Below are positions 33,316 to 41,135 of a DNA stretch of 64,000 bases, one piece after another. Every line of letters starts with the position of its first letter. Position 1 is the first letter of the stretch. Made by a program: the position numbers and the translations under genes. This DNA comes from RHKX01 sp963826475 (GTDB taxonomy: Bacteria; Actinomycetota; Thermoleophilia; Solirubrobacterales; 70-9): positions 245,945 to 309,944 of the forward strand of contig CAWGXC010000001.1 in NCBI GenBank assembly GCA_963826475.1, written 5' to 3'. The notes beneath the pieces are model-generated. The model ran no database searches. It saw only the letters and a list, made by a program, of their open reading frames with translations, and was not told where the DNA came from.

Positions 33316-35058
33316 ATGCTGCTGCTCGTCGCATTTGCGCTGATCGCCGGCGCGGGCACCGCGCTGTCGCCCTGCGTGCTGCCGATCCTGCCCGTGGTGC
33401 TCTCGGCGGGTGTGGCCGGAGGAAGGCGCCGCCCGCTCGGGATCGTGATCGGCCTGGCACTGTCGTTCACGTTCGTCGCCGTCGCGCTCGTCTACGTGAT
33501 CGATGCCCTCGGGCTGCCCAACGACATTCAGCGGATCATCGCGATCATCGTCCTGGCCGGCTTCGGGATCTCGCTGGTCGTTCCGGCGATCGGCGATCGG
33601 ATCGAGGCGATTCTCTCGCGCGTGGTCGGCCGGCCGCGGATGGCGAAGGGGGAGGGGTTCGGCTCCGGCATGCTGCTCGGCGCCGGGCTCGGGCTCGTCT
33701 ACTTCCCGTGCGCCGGGCCGATCCTCGCGGGCGTGATCACGGTGTCGGCCTCACAGCAGCTGACCGCCGGTCGCATCGCGGTCGTCGGTGCCTACGCCAT
33801 CGGGTCGGCCGCCGTCCTCTACGTGCTGCTGATCGGCGGGCGAAGGCTGATCGATCGAATCAAGCCGGCGCGCGCCCGGATCCAGGCCGTGACCGGGGTG
33901 GTCATGATCCTCGCCGCCCTCGTGGTCGCGACGAAGCTCGATCAGAGCTTCGAGCAATCCATCGCAACGGGACTGCCGGACTTCCTGACCAACCCGACCA
34001 CCGGGCTCGAGGAGAGCGACGCGGTCGCGGTCCGGATCGCCGACGCCCGTGGGAACACCGGGCACGCGGTCGCGGTCCAGGGTGGAGCGGAGCAGGCGAG
34101 CGCGGGCTCGAAGCTGCCGAACCTCGGCCCCGCGCCCGAGATCACGAAGCCCGGCCGGTTCTTCAACACCGCCGACGGCGAGCCCGTGTCGATCGCCGAG
34201 CTCACCGCTGAGGGCAAGACCGTCCTCATCGACTTCTGGACGTACACCTGCATCAACTGCATCCGGACCCTCCCGCACGTGGAGGCCTGGTACCAGCGCT
34301 ACGCCGACGAGGGCCTGGTCGTGATCGGCGTCCATACCCCCGAGTTCCCCTTCGAGCGAGATCCCGCCAACGTCAGCGATTCGATTGCGAGCAACCACCT
34401 CACCTACCCGGTCGTCCAGGACAACGACTACGGCACCTGGAACGCGTTCGGAAATCAATATTGGCCGGCCAAGTACCTGATCGACAGCAGCGGGCAGGTC
34501 CGCTACGCGCACTTCGGCGAGGGCGACTACGCCACGACGGAGGACGCGATCCGCAGCCTGCTCGCCGAGAACGGAAACGTCGGCGCGCGCGCGCAGCAGG
34601 TCAAGGCCGAGGTCGCCGATCCCGCCCTGCGAACGCCCGAGACCTATCTGGGCGCGGCGCGTGCGCAGGGGTGGCGGCAGGACCCGCTGCGGGCGGGGTC
34701 GAAGGACTTCGGCCCCCCGGGTGCGCCGGCGGCTCCGAACGAGTTCGTCTACTCCGGCGCCTGGAACATCGCCGACGAGGACGCCACCGCGCTCCGTGAC
34801 GGCCGCATCGACCTCGGCTTCAAAGCCAGGCGGGTCTTCCTGGTCCTCGGCTCGCCGCAGCGGACGCGGCTCGTCCAGGTGCTGCTGGACGGCAAGCCGA
34901 TCTCGCCGTCAGCAGCCGGTGATGACGTTCACGACGGCACCGTCGAGGTCAACTCTCAGCGTCTCTACTCGCTGGTTGACCTGCCCGCCGCCGGGGCCCA
35001 CAGGCTGACCCTTGAGTTCGACAAGGGCATTGCGGGCTACGCGTTCACGTTCGGGTAG
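33316..35058 (+). CDS. dipZ: DipZ-type protein: CcdA membrane domain + thioredoxin domain + C-terminal lectin-like domain
   Basis: 580 residues. CcdA domain of six or seven helices (about 1-215) with paired cysteines in ALSPCVLPILP and YFPCAGPI. A linker leads to a TlpA-like thioredoxin domain with active site TYTCINCIRTLPHVE and HTPEFPFERD, and then the DipZ C-terminal beta domain (LGFKARRVFLVLG, GYAFTFG). It should carry electrons across the membrane to reduce outside disulphides, perhaps for cytochrome c maturation. ATG 33316 follows GAGAGG; a GTG at 33280 would add 12 residues. TACGGT at 33276 may be its -10. Confidence 0.9.
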   Translation: MLLLVAFALIAGAGTALSPCVLPILPVVLSAGVAGGRRRPLGIVIGLALSFTFVAVALVYVIDALGLPNDIQRIIAIIVLAGFGISLVVPAIGDRIEAILSRVVGRPRMAKGEGFGSGMLLGAGLGLVYFPCAGPILAGVITVSASQQLTAGRIAVVGAYAIGSAAVLYVLLIGGRRLIDRIKPARARIQAVTGVVMILAALVVATKLDQSFEQSIATGLPDFLTNPTTGLEESDAVAVRIADARGNTGHAVAVQGGAEQASAGSKLPNLGPAPEITKPGRFFNTADGEPVSIAELTAEGKTVLIDFWTYTCINCIRTLPHVEAWYQRYADEGLVVIGVHTPEFPFERDPANVSDSIASNHLTYPVVQDNDYGTWNAFGNQYWPAKYLIDSSGQVRYAHFGEGDYATTEDAIRSLLAENGNVGARAQQVKAEVADPALRTPETYLGAARAQGWRQDPLRAGSKDFGPPGAPAAPNEFVYSGAWNIADEDATALRDGRIDLGFKARRVFLVLGSPQRTRLVQVLLDGKPISPSAAGDDVHDGTVEVNSQRLYSLVDLPAAGAHRLTLEFDKGIAGYAFTFG

Positions 35059-35128
35059 CGATTCGAATCGATGCGCGCTTGGAACGGACCGGCCGCTCGC
35101 GGTGGCCGAGCCGACCGCGTGCAAAGAG

Positions 35129-35150
35129 CTTGGTACTGCTGAGTACCAAG
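35129..35150. other. Perfect 9-bp inverted repeat between convergent genes
   Basis: CTTGGTACT-gctg-AGTACCAAG. It lies 70 bp after the dipZ stop and 18 bp before the stop of the opposing hydrolase gene. Position suggests a two-way terminator, but the AT-rich arms and lack of T-run also fit an operator. Confidence 0.5.
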
Positions 35151-35167
35151 TCGCGAGCAGCCGGCCG

Positions 35168-35788
35168 CTACCCGGCCAGCGTCTCCACCGCGAACCGGGC
35201 CGCGGGGCGGCTGAACTCGCCGTGATGGCTGAGCATCGCGTGGCCGGCGCCCTCGACGGCGACGTAGTCGACGTCGGCTTGACCGCTGATGCGCTGCGCG
35301 AGCGCCGCCGAGCGCTGCGGGCTGGCGATGCGGTCGCGCGTTCCGTGGATGATCAGGATCGGGCGACCCTGGAGTCCCGAGGGCATGTCGGTCGGGGTGA
35401 CCCACGGCGCCAGCGCCACGGCGCTGCGCACGGCCGGATGAGCTGCGGAGAAGAGGGCGGCCCGGCCACCGAGCGAGTGGCCGACGAGGCAGGTGGGAAG
35501 CGCGCCGCCGGAGCGTTCCGCCAGTTGCTCGAGCGCCCAGCGCACGTCCTTGAGCGGCGTGTCGTGGGCGTCCCAACCGCGCCGCGAGTTGAGCAGGCGG
35601 ATGACCTGCAACCTGCCACGGCCGGCCCGGGCGATCCGCTTGGCGATCGGGATCATCCGCAGCACCGAGAGCTGGGTCGGGCTGACCATGACGTTGGAGC
35701 CGCGGCTCGCGCCTCCGTGCAGGACGAGGACCGTGCCGACGGCCCCCTCGGGCGTCGCGACGTCGATCAGCTTCGGCTGCAGCTCCAT
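35168..35788 (-). CDS. Alpha/beta hydrolase
   Basis: 206 residues. Oxyanion region LVLHGGASRG, nucleophile elbow LVGHSLGGRAALF (Ser), acid in ILIIHGTRDRIASP (Asp) and His in EGAGHAMLSHHGEF. No signal peptide. Small cytoplasmic serine hydrolase; substrate unknown (dienelactone hydrolase or esterase-like). It lies next to the polysaccharide-methylation gene group and could deacylate a product, but nothing proves this. Confidence 0.82.
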   Translation of the reverse strand: MELQPKLIDVATPEGAVGTVLVLHGGASRGSNVMVSPTQLSVLRMIPIAKRIARAGRGRLQVIRLLNSRRGWDAHDTPLKDVRWALEQLAERSGGALPTCLVGHSLGGRAALFSAAHPAVRSAVALAPWVTPTDMPSGLQGRPILIIHGTRDRIASPQRSAALAQRISGQADVDYVAVEGAGHAMLSHHGEFSRPAARFAVETLAG

Positions 35789-35820
35789 CAGGGGTTTCTA
35801 CCCCGTCGGCGTCGCGGGAC

Positions 35821-36735
35821 TCAGGGCTTGCGCGCCGAGAACACCAGGTTGTAGAAGAGCTGGGCCGGCAGTCGCGGTTCGAGCAGCATCGTGTCGACCT
35901 TCTGCAGCGCCAGATAGCTGCGGAAGGCGAAGAAGCGCCAGCGGTCGGGGATCTCGCTCGGCTCTGCGGTCGATTCCACCGTCCGCAGGACCCAGCCGTA
36001 GAGGTTGGAGAGCAGCTCCTCGCCGCGGATCCTGACCCCCTCGAAGCCGGCGCCGGTGAAGATCGTCCGCAGGGTGCCCGGGTCGAAGGCGTGGACGTCG
36101 ACCTCGCCCTCGAGCGCGTGGCCGAAGTCAGGATCGGCACCGCCGTGGTCGTCCCGTGGGCCGGCGCCGACCATCCGGCGCCAGAGCGGCGCTGCCCTGA
36201 CGGCTGCCCGCTTCGGCCAGGCGGCGAGCTGGTCTCCGTTGGCGGAGGGCTCGCCGCAGAAGACGACGGTGCCGCCCGGCTTGAGCACGCGCATGAACTC
36301 GCGTGCGGCCGCGTTCAAATCCGGGATGTGATGCAGGACCGCGTGACCGAGCACGAGGTCGAAGCTCTCGTCGGGAAAGGGGAGTCGCTCGGCGTCGGTC
36401 TCGACCGTCTCGACGTCGAGGCCGAGCTTGTCGGCATTGGCCTGGAGCGCGGCGAGCATTCCCGGCGCGATGTCAGTGGCGGTGAGGCTGCCGATCGTCC
36501 CCTCGAGCATCAGGTTGAGGGAGAAGTATCCGGTTCCGGCGCCGATCTCCAACGCGTGTTCCCAGCGGGTGGGCTTCTCGCCGAGGGCCTTGCGGAGCTT
36601 GGCGCTGACCTGGCCGCGGCCCGTCTCGCCGAAGTCGATTCCCCACTTGGCGTCGTAGGAGCCTGCGGCGAGGTCGTGGTACTGCGTATTGACCTCGCGA
36701 ATCCGCTCGGCCGTGGCGTCGGCAGCCGCGGGCAT
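35821..36735 (-). CDS. SAM-dependent methyltransferase (class I)
   Basis: 304 residues from ATG 36735. SAM motif I ALEIGAGTGYFSLNLML, acidic motif LTATDIAPGML, motif II RLPFPDESFDLVLGHAVLHH and post-motif RVLKPGGTVVFCGEP. The C-terminal 110 residues (DPGTLRTIFTGAGFEGVRIR..., ending LFYNLVFSARKP) are an extra domain of unknown fold. The -10 TACAGT on this strand ends 7 nt before the start and overlaps the -10 of the divergent methyltransferase gene, so the two are likely co-regulated. Proposed substrate: sugar hydroxyls of an alpha-glucan, from context only. Confidence 0.85.
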   Translation of the reverse strand: MPAAADATAERIREVNTQYHDLAAGSYDAKWGIDFGETGRGQVSAKLRKALGEKPTRWEHALEIGAGTGYFSLNLMLEGTIGSLTATDIAPGMLAALQANADKLGLDVETVETDAERLPFPDESFDLVLGHAVLHHIPDLNAAAREFMRVLKPGGTVVFCGEPSANGDQLAAWPKRAAVRAAPLWRRMVGAGPRDDHGGADPDFGHALEGEVDVHAFDPGTLRTIFTGAGFEGVRIRGEELLSNLYGWVLRTVESTAEPSEIPDRWRFFAFRSYLALQKVDTMLLEPRLPAQLFYNLVFSARKP

Positions 36736-36742
36736 GCGCAGG

Positions 36743-36752
36743 ACTGTACCGT
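36743..36752. promoter_or_regulatory. Two divergent -10 boxes sharing a TA dinucleotide
   Basis: On the minus strand TACAGT (36748-36743) is 7 nt from ATG 36735; on the plus strand TACCGT (36747-36752) is 10 nt from ATG 36763. The boxes share bases 36747-36748, so RNA polymerase can serve only one direction at a time. Confidence 0.55.
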
Positions 36753-36762
36753 CCGGCGGCCG

Positions 36763-37530
36763 ATGGATAAGCGATACGTGCAGGCGGAGCAGCCCGACGG
36801 GGTGCCACCGCTCGAGCTCACCGGTGAGCGGACCCTCCCCAACGTCCCGGAGGAGAACTACTGGTTCCGCCGGCACCTCGCCGTCTACGAGTGGATCGCC
36901 GAGCAGGTCGACGGCAAGCGGGTAGTCGACCTCGCATGCGGAGAGGGCTACGGCTCAGACGTGCTCGCCGAGACCGCCTCGAGCGTGATCGGCGTCGATG
37001 CCAATCCGGAGGCCCACGACCATGCGCGCCTGCGCTACGTGCGGCCCAACCTCTCATTCGAACGGGACCTCGTCGAGAACGTCGGCAGCTTCAAGGGCCT
37101 CGATGCCGTGGTCTTCCTGCAGACGATCGAGCACATCGAGGACGTCCCCGCCCTGCTTGCGAACATCGTCTCCGCGGCGCCGCTGGCGTTCATCTCGACG
37201 CCCAATCGCCTCACCCTGGCGCCGGAGGGAGCGGACAAGTCGGACAACCCCTGGCACCTGCGGGAGTACACGATCGGCGAGTACCGGGAGGTGCTCGAGC
37301 CCGCCTTCGGCCAGGTCGAGGTCCTCGGCCTCTTCCACGCGGGCAAGCTCGCCGTCCACGAGCGCGCGATCGGGCTCGGCTGGGATCGGTTCCACAAGGC
37401 GATGCGCATCACCAAGCCGTTCTACGACCGCTTCATCCCCGCGATCGGCCAGAACGACTTCAAGCTGAAGAACGAGAACGAGGCGGACCTCGAGCGGGCG
37501 CTGGATTTCGTGGCCGTCTGCCGCCGGTGA
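36763..37530 (+). CDS. SAM-dependent methyltransferase (Rv3030-like)
   Basis: 255 residues. Motif I VVDLACGEGYGSDVLAETA, acidic VIGVDANPEAHDHAR, VVFLQTIEHIEDVPALL (motif II region) and FISTPNRLTLAPEG. This FISTPNR type is typical of sugar-modifying methyltransferases such as UbiG/Cps-like proteins. It is coupled by a GTGA overlap to a GH57 branching enzyme and followed by a GT4 glucosyltransferase, the same order as Rv3030-Rv3031-Rv3032 in M. tuberculosis. There the trio is tied to methylglucose lipopolysaccharide. Glucose-methylating function is inferred. Confidence 0.85.
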   Translation: MDKRYVQAEQPDGVPPLELTGERTLPNVPEENYWFRRHLAVYEWIAEQVDGKRVVDLACGEGYGSDVLAETASSVIGVDANPEAHDHARLRYVRPNLSFERDLVENVGSFKGLDAVVFLQTIEHIEDVPALLANIVSAAPLAFISTPNRLTLAPEGADKSDNPWHLREYTIGEYREVLEPAFGQVEVLGLFHAGKLAVHERAIGLGWDRFHKAMRITKPFYDRFIPAIGQNDFKLKNENEADLERALDFVAVCRR

Positions 37531-38942
37531 GCGCGGCGCCCGATCGCGTCGGCGACATCGCGATCGTCCTGCACTCCCACATGCCCTACGTCGAGGGCTT
37601 CGGGACCTACCCGTTCGGTGAGGAGTGGCTCTTCGACGCGGTAGTCCGCTCCCACCTGCCCGTCCTGGCGGTCGCCCGCGATGTGACGATCACGGTCACC
37701 CCGGTCCTCGCCGACCAGCTCGAGGCTCCCGGCATGGCAGAGCGCCTGCTCGAATTCGTGCGCGAGTACCGAGTGGGGTCGGCGGAGCTCGACGCTCGCG
37801 ATGTCGAGCCCGCCCTCGTGGCGGCCTGCGAGGCGGAGGCGGCGCGTTATCGCGGCGCGCTCGCCCAGCTCGAGCGGCTCGACGGCCGCATGATCGACGC
37901 CTTCGCCGAGGCGAGCTCGTCGGGCCGGGTGGAGCTCGTCGCCTCGACCGCCACCCACGCGGTCCTGCCGTTGATCGCCACCCGCGAGTCGCGGATGCTC
38001 CAGATCGATGCGGGCCTGCGCTCGCACCGTCGCCGGTTCGGCGCCTCGAGGGGCATGTGGCTCGCTGAATGCGCCTACGAGCCCGGCCTCGAGCACCTGC
38101 TCGCCGGCTTCGGGATCGACCACTTCTGCGTCGATCAGTCCGAGCACGAGCCCGCCGCGAAGGCGATGCGCCCGATCGCCACCGCCGGGCCGACCGCCTT
38201 CCCGATCGACTGGGAGGCAGTGCAGTGGCTCTGGTCGTGGGGCGGCTATCCGTCCGATCCGCTCTACGCCGACTTCCATCGCAAGTCGCTGCGCGGGTGC
38301 CGGCCGTGGACGATCGCGGGCGAGCCGTATGACCCCGATGCGGCGAGCGCGCGAGCGCGCGAGCAGGCGGGCGAATTCGCCACCGCCATCGCCGAGCGGC
38401 TCGGGCGACACCACGAGGAGCACGGGGATCCCGGCCTGCTGACCTTCGCGATCGACACGGAGCTGCTCGGCCACTGGTGGTGGGAGGGGCCGATCTGGCT
38501 CGAGGAGGTGCTCAGGATCCTGCCGTCGGTAGGGGTCCGGGCAATCACTCTCGGCGAGGCCGTCGCCGCTCACGAGCCCGAGCGGCGGGAGCTCGCCGCC
38601 TCCACCTGGGGCGAGGGCAAGGACCTGCGCACCTGGGACTCGCCGGCGGTCGCCGACCTCGCCTGGGCGGCGCGACGTCTGGAGCTGCGCGTGCTCAGCG
38701 AGATCGGCAGCGGGGGGCTGCGGGGAGGGGCGCTCGAGCGGGCCGCGCGGGAGCTGCTCGCGGTGCAGGCGAGCGACTGGGCGTTCCTCGACTACGGGCG
38801 TCAGGCGGGCGACTATCCGTTCGGCAGGCTGCTCGACCACTCACGCGCCCTTTTCGAGGTCATAAACTCCCCGGACCGAGCTGAACCGACCTTGCGCAAC
38901 CTCGCGCCCGATCTAACCCCGGCACCGTTGCTCGAGCCATAG
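37527..38942 (+). CDS. GH57 1,4-alpha-glucan branching enzyme-like protein (Rv3031-like)
   Basis: 471 residues from a GTG that overlaps the methyltransferase stop. GH57 conserved regions in order: HSHMPYVEGFGTYPFGEEWL (region 1), WLAECAYEPGLEHLLAGF with the nucleophile Glu, FCVDQSEH, and LLTFAIDTELLGHWWWEGP with the acid/base Asp. A C-terminal helical domain follows, with AWAARRLELRVLS and VQASDWAFLDYGRQAGDYP, the Trp-rich signature of branching enzymes. It would introduce alpha-1,6 branches into a glucan made by the next gene's product. Confidence 0.9.
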   Translation: MSAAPDRVGDIAIVLHSHMPYVEGFGTYPFGEEWLFDAVVRSHLPVLAVARDVTITVTPVLADQLEAPGMAERLLEFVREYRVGSAELDARDVEPALVAACEAEAARYRGALAQLERLDGRMIDAFAEASSSGRVELVASTATHAVLPLIATRESRMLQIDAGLRSHRRRFGASRGMWLAECAYEPGLEHLLAGFGIDHFCVDQSEHEPAAKAMRPIATAGPTAFPIDWEAVQWLWSWGGYPSDPLYADFHRKSLRGCRPWTIAGEPYDPDAASARAREQAGEFATAIAERLGRHHEEHGDPGLLTFAIDTELLGHWWWEGPIWLEEVLRILPSVGVRAITLGEAVAAHEPERRELAASTWGEGKDLRTWDSPAVADLAWAARRLELRVLSEIGSGGLRGGALERAARELLAVQASDWAFLDYGRQAGDYPFGRLLDHSRALFEVINSPDRAEPTLRNLAPDLTPAPLLEP

Positions 38943-38954
38943 CGCCCTTAAATC

Positions 38955-40169
38955 GTGAGCCGAGTCCTCATCCTCTCCTGGGAATACCCGCCGCTGATCG
39001 AGGGCGGGCTCGCCAGGCACGTCCGCAAGCTCTCCGAGGCGCTCGTCGGGCTCGGCGTCGAGGTCCACGTGCTGACGCGCGGGGGAGAGGAGTCGCCCTC
39101 CGAGGAGCTCGTGGGTGGCGTCAACGTCCATCGCGTCCTCGAGCCGTCGCGCCCGCGCGACCTCGGTGAGTTCGTCACCTGGGTGGAGCGGATGAACGCC
39201 GACATGCTCGCCGCCGGCGTCGAGCTCGGGGATCGCTTCGACTTCGACCTCGTCCACGGCCACGACTGGCTCGTCGCCGCCGCCTGCGACCACCTCGCGC
39301 GGCGCTTCGGCTCGCCGCTCGTGACCACGATCCACGCGACCGAGCACGGCCGCCACCAGGGCTGGGTCGAGAAGCACCCGCAGTCCTACATTCACGGGGT
39401 GGAGCGCTGGATCACCAACCGCTCGGACCGGGTGATCGCGTGCTCCGCCTACATGCGCGAGCAGATCGCCGACATCTTCGACGTCCCCGAGCGTCGCGTC
39501 GCCGTCATCCCCAACGGCATCGACCCCGGCGACCTCCCCGTCGGCGAGCAGGGTGAGCTCGAGAAGCTGCGCGGCGAGTTCGCTGCACCTGACGAGAAGC
39601 TCGTCCTGCTGATCGGTCGCCTCGTTTACGAGAAGGGATTCCAGATCGCGCTCGAGGCCATGCCGGAGCTGATCGACCGCGTCCCCGGCACCCGCTTCCT
39701 CGTCGCCGGCTCGGGCACTCACGAGGAGGAGCTGCGCAAGCAGGCCGCCGAGCTCGGCCTGATGGAGCACGGGACCTTCCTCGGCTGGATCGGTGACGAC
39801 GTGCTGCACCTGCTCTACCGGATCGCCGACGTCTGCGTTGTCCCTTCGATCTACGAGCCCTTCGGCCTCGTCGCGCTCGAGGCGATGGCCTCCGGCTGTC
39901 CCTGCATCGTGGCCGACACGGGCGGCCTGCGCGAGGTCGTTCCCCACGGGGAGGTCGGACTTCGCTTCCGCAGTCGCGATCCCGAGGCGCTCGGCAGGAT
40001 GATGGAGCAGGTCCTGACCGATTCCGAGATGACGGAGCGCCTCGTCGCCGAGGCGACCGAGCACGTCCTGCGCTTCGACTGGAACGACGTGGCGAGGAGG
40101 ACGGCCGAGGTGTACGGGGAGTTGACGGGCGTCGGGGCGTCGGTCGTGGAGTCGAGGCAGCGGCCCTAG
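38955..40169 (+). CDS. GT4 glycosyltransferase, glycogen-synthase-like (Rv3032-like)
   Basis: 404 residues. N-terminal Rossmann domain LILSWEYPPLIEGGLARHVR, the loop that binds the acceptor and the sugar nucleotide in GlgA/GlgM/Rv3032 proteins, and HGHDWLVAAACDHLARRFG. C-terminal domain LLIGRLVYEKGFQIALEAMP, with ExxFGLVALE catalytic/donor motif in IYEPFGLVALEAMASGCPC and VADTGGLREVV. Likely an alpha-1,4-glucosyltransferase using UDP- or ADP-glucose. Starts 12 bp after the GH57 gene; a strong hairpin ends the transcript. Confidence 0.92.
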   Translation: MSRVLILSWEYPPLIEGGLARHVRKLSEALVGLGVEVHVLTRGGEESPSEELVGGVNVHRVLEPSRPRDLGEFVTWVERMNADMLAAGVELGDRFDFDLVHGHDWLVAAACDHLARRFGSPLVTTIHATEHGRHQGWVEKHPQSYIHGVERWITNRSDRVIACSAYMREQIADIFDVPERRVAVIPNGIDPGDLPVGEQGELEKLRGEFAAPDEKLVLLIGRLVYEKGFQIALEAMPELIDRVPGTRFLVAGSGTHEEELRKQAAELGLMEHGTFLGWIGDDVLHLLYRIADVCVVPSIYEPFGLVALEAMASGCPCIVADTGGLREVVPHGEVGLRFRSRDPEALGRMMEQVLTDSEMTERLVAEATEHVLRFDWNDVARRTAEVYGELTGVGASVVESRQRP

Positions 40170-40230
40170 CCGATCGGCCGCGCTGGGCCCGGATTACCCC
40201 CGTATCCGGGGCCAATCCTCCCCAGCGGCG

Positions 40231-40279
40231 CGCGTGGGGTGACACACACCACGTATTGCGTACTGAGTCACCCCACGCG
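40231..40279. terminator. 13-bp perfect stem with 23-nt loop between convergent genes
   Basis: CGCGTGGGGTGAC (40231-40243) pairs perfectly with GTCACCCCACGCG (40267-40279). The loop has a small inner ACG/CGT pairing. It stands in the 226-bp gap between the GT4 gene and the opposing acyltransferase gene. Very stable, so probably a two-way terminator; the long arms also fit a repeat element. Confidence 0.7.
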
Positions 40280-40395
40280 GCGATCGCAGTCCCGATTCGG
40301 CGCTCCGGATCACGAGCGCCGCTCCCTCGATGCCGAACTCGGCGAATCTTCGCCCTGCCGCCGCTCCCCGGCAACGGCCCGCCAAGCGAGAACCC

Positions 40396-41049
40396 CTACC
40401 GCCACCCCGACGGGCCGTACTCGGCGGGCTCGACCGGATCGGGCCACCGCAGCCGCTCGGGGGCGGGGCGCATCCGCACGACCCGCGCCGGGGTGCCGAC
40501 CGCGACCGCGTTGGCCGGGATGTCGCGGGTGACCACCGAGCTGGCGCCGATGATGGCGTTGTCGCCGATCGTCACGCCGCGCAGGATCTGGGCGCCGTAG
40601 CCGATCCAGACGTTCGAGCCGACGAGGACGTCGCGCTTGTAGATGCCCTGCATCCGGACGGGAGCCTCCGGGTCGACGACGACGTGGTCGAAGTCGATGA
40701 ACATCGCGCGGTCGGCGATCACGCATTCGGCGCCGATCCGGACGCGCTGGTAGGCGGAGATCGTGACCTCCTGGCCGATCACGGTCTTGGTGCCGATCTC
40801 GACGATGCCCTCGTGGCAGCGGATCTTGGTGCCCTCGCCGACCCAGACGAAACGGCCGAAGCGGATCTGCCCGGAGCGGCCGATCTGCAGCTGCAGCCGG
40901 GGGCCGAGGAAGAGCATTCCATCGGTTCGCCAGCGATGGCCGGCGACGCTGAGAAAGCGGCGACTGATGTAGCGGGCGAGCAGTCGCGCGTACTTGGGGG
41001 TGAGCATCCGCCGTCGTGCCGCGAAGCGCAGGGTGGTCAGGATTCTCAC
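40396..41049 (-). CDS. Left-handed-beta-helix (hexapeptide) acyltransferase
   Basis: 217 residues, GTG start preceded by TATGAT. After a basic N-terminus (RRRMLTPKYARLLARYISRR) come hexapeptide turns of a left-handed beta helix: IRFGRFVWVGEGTKI, IEIGTKTVIGQEVTI, VLVGSNVWIGYGAQI and VTIGDNAIIGASSVVTRDIP, then AVGTPARVVR. Trimeric O-acetyltransferase type, using acyl-CoA. The mycobacterial glucan locus also holds a transferase of this type (Rv3034c), so it may acylate the polysaccharide. That role is inferred. Confidence 0.87.
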   Translation of the reverse strand: MRILTTLRFAARRRMLTPKYARLLARYISRRFLSVAGHRWRTDGMLFLGPRLQLQIGRSGQIRFGRFVWVGEGTKIRCHEGIVEIGTKTVIGQEVTISAYQRVRIGAECVIADRAMFIDFDHVVVDPEAPVRMQGIYKRDVLVGSNVWIGYGAQILRGVTIGDNAIIGASSVVTRDIPANAVAVGTPARVVRMRPAPERLRWPDPVEPAEYGPSGWR

Positions 41050-41057
41050 GGCCGCGG

Positions 41058-41063
41058 ATCATA
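41058..41063 (-). promoter_or_regulatory. -10 box TATGAT before the acyltransferase gene
   Basis: TATGAT on the minus strand ends 8 nt before the GTG at 41049, giving an almost leaderless mRNA. Confidence 0.5.
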
Positions 41064-41135
41064 GGCTCGCAGTTGGCGGCGGGCTTCCGGCACGGCCTGA
41101 CATCCGCCCGCGGCCCTGCCATGATCCGCCGCCCG

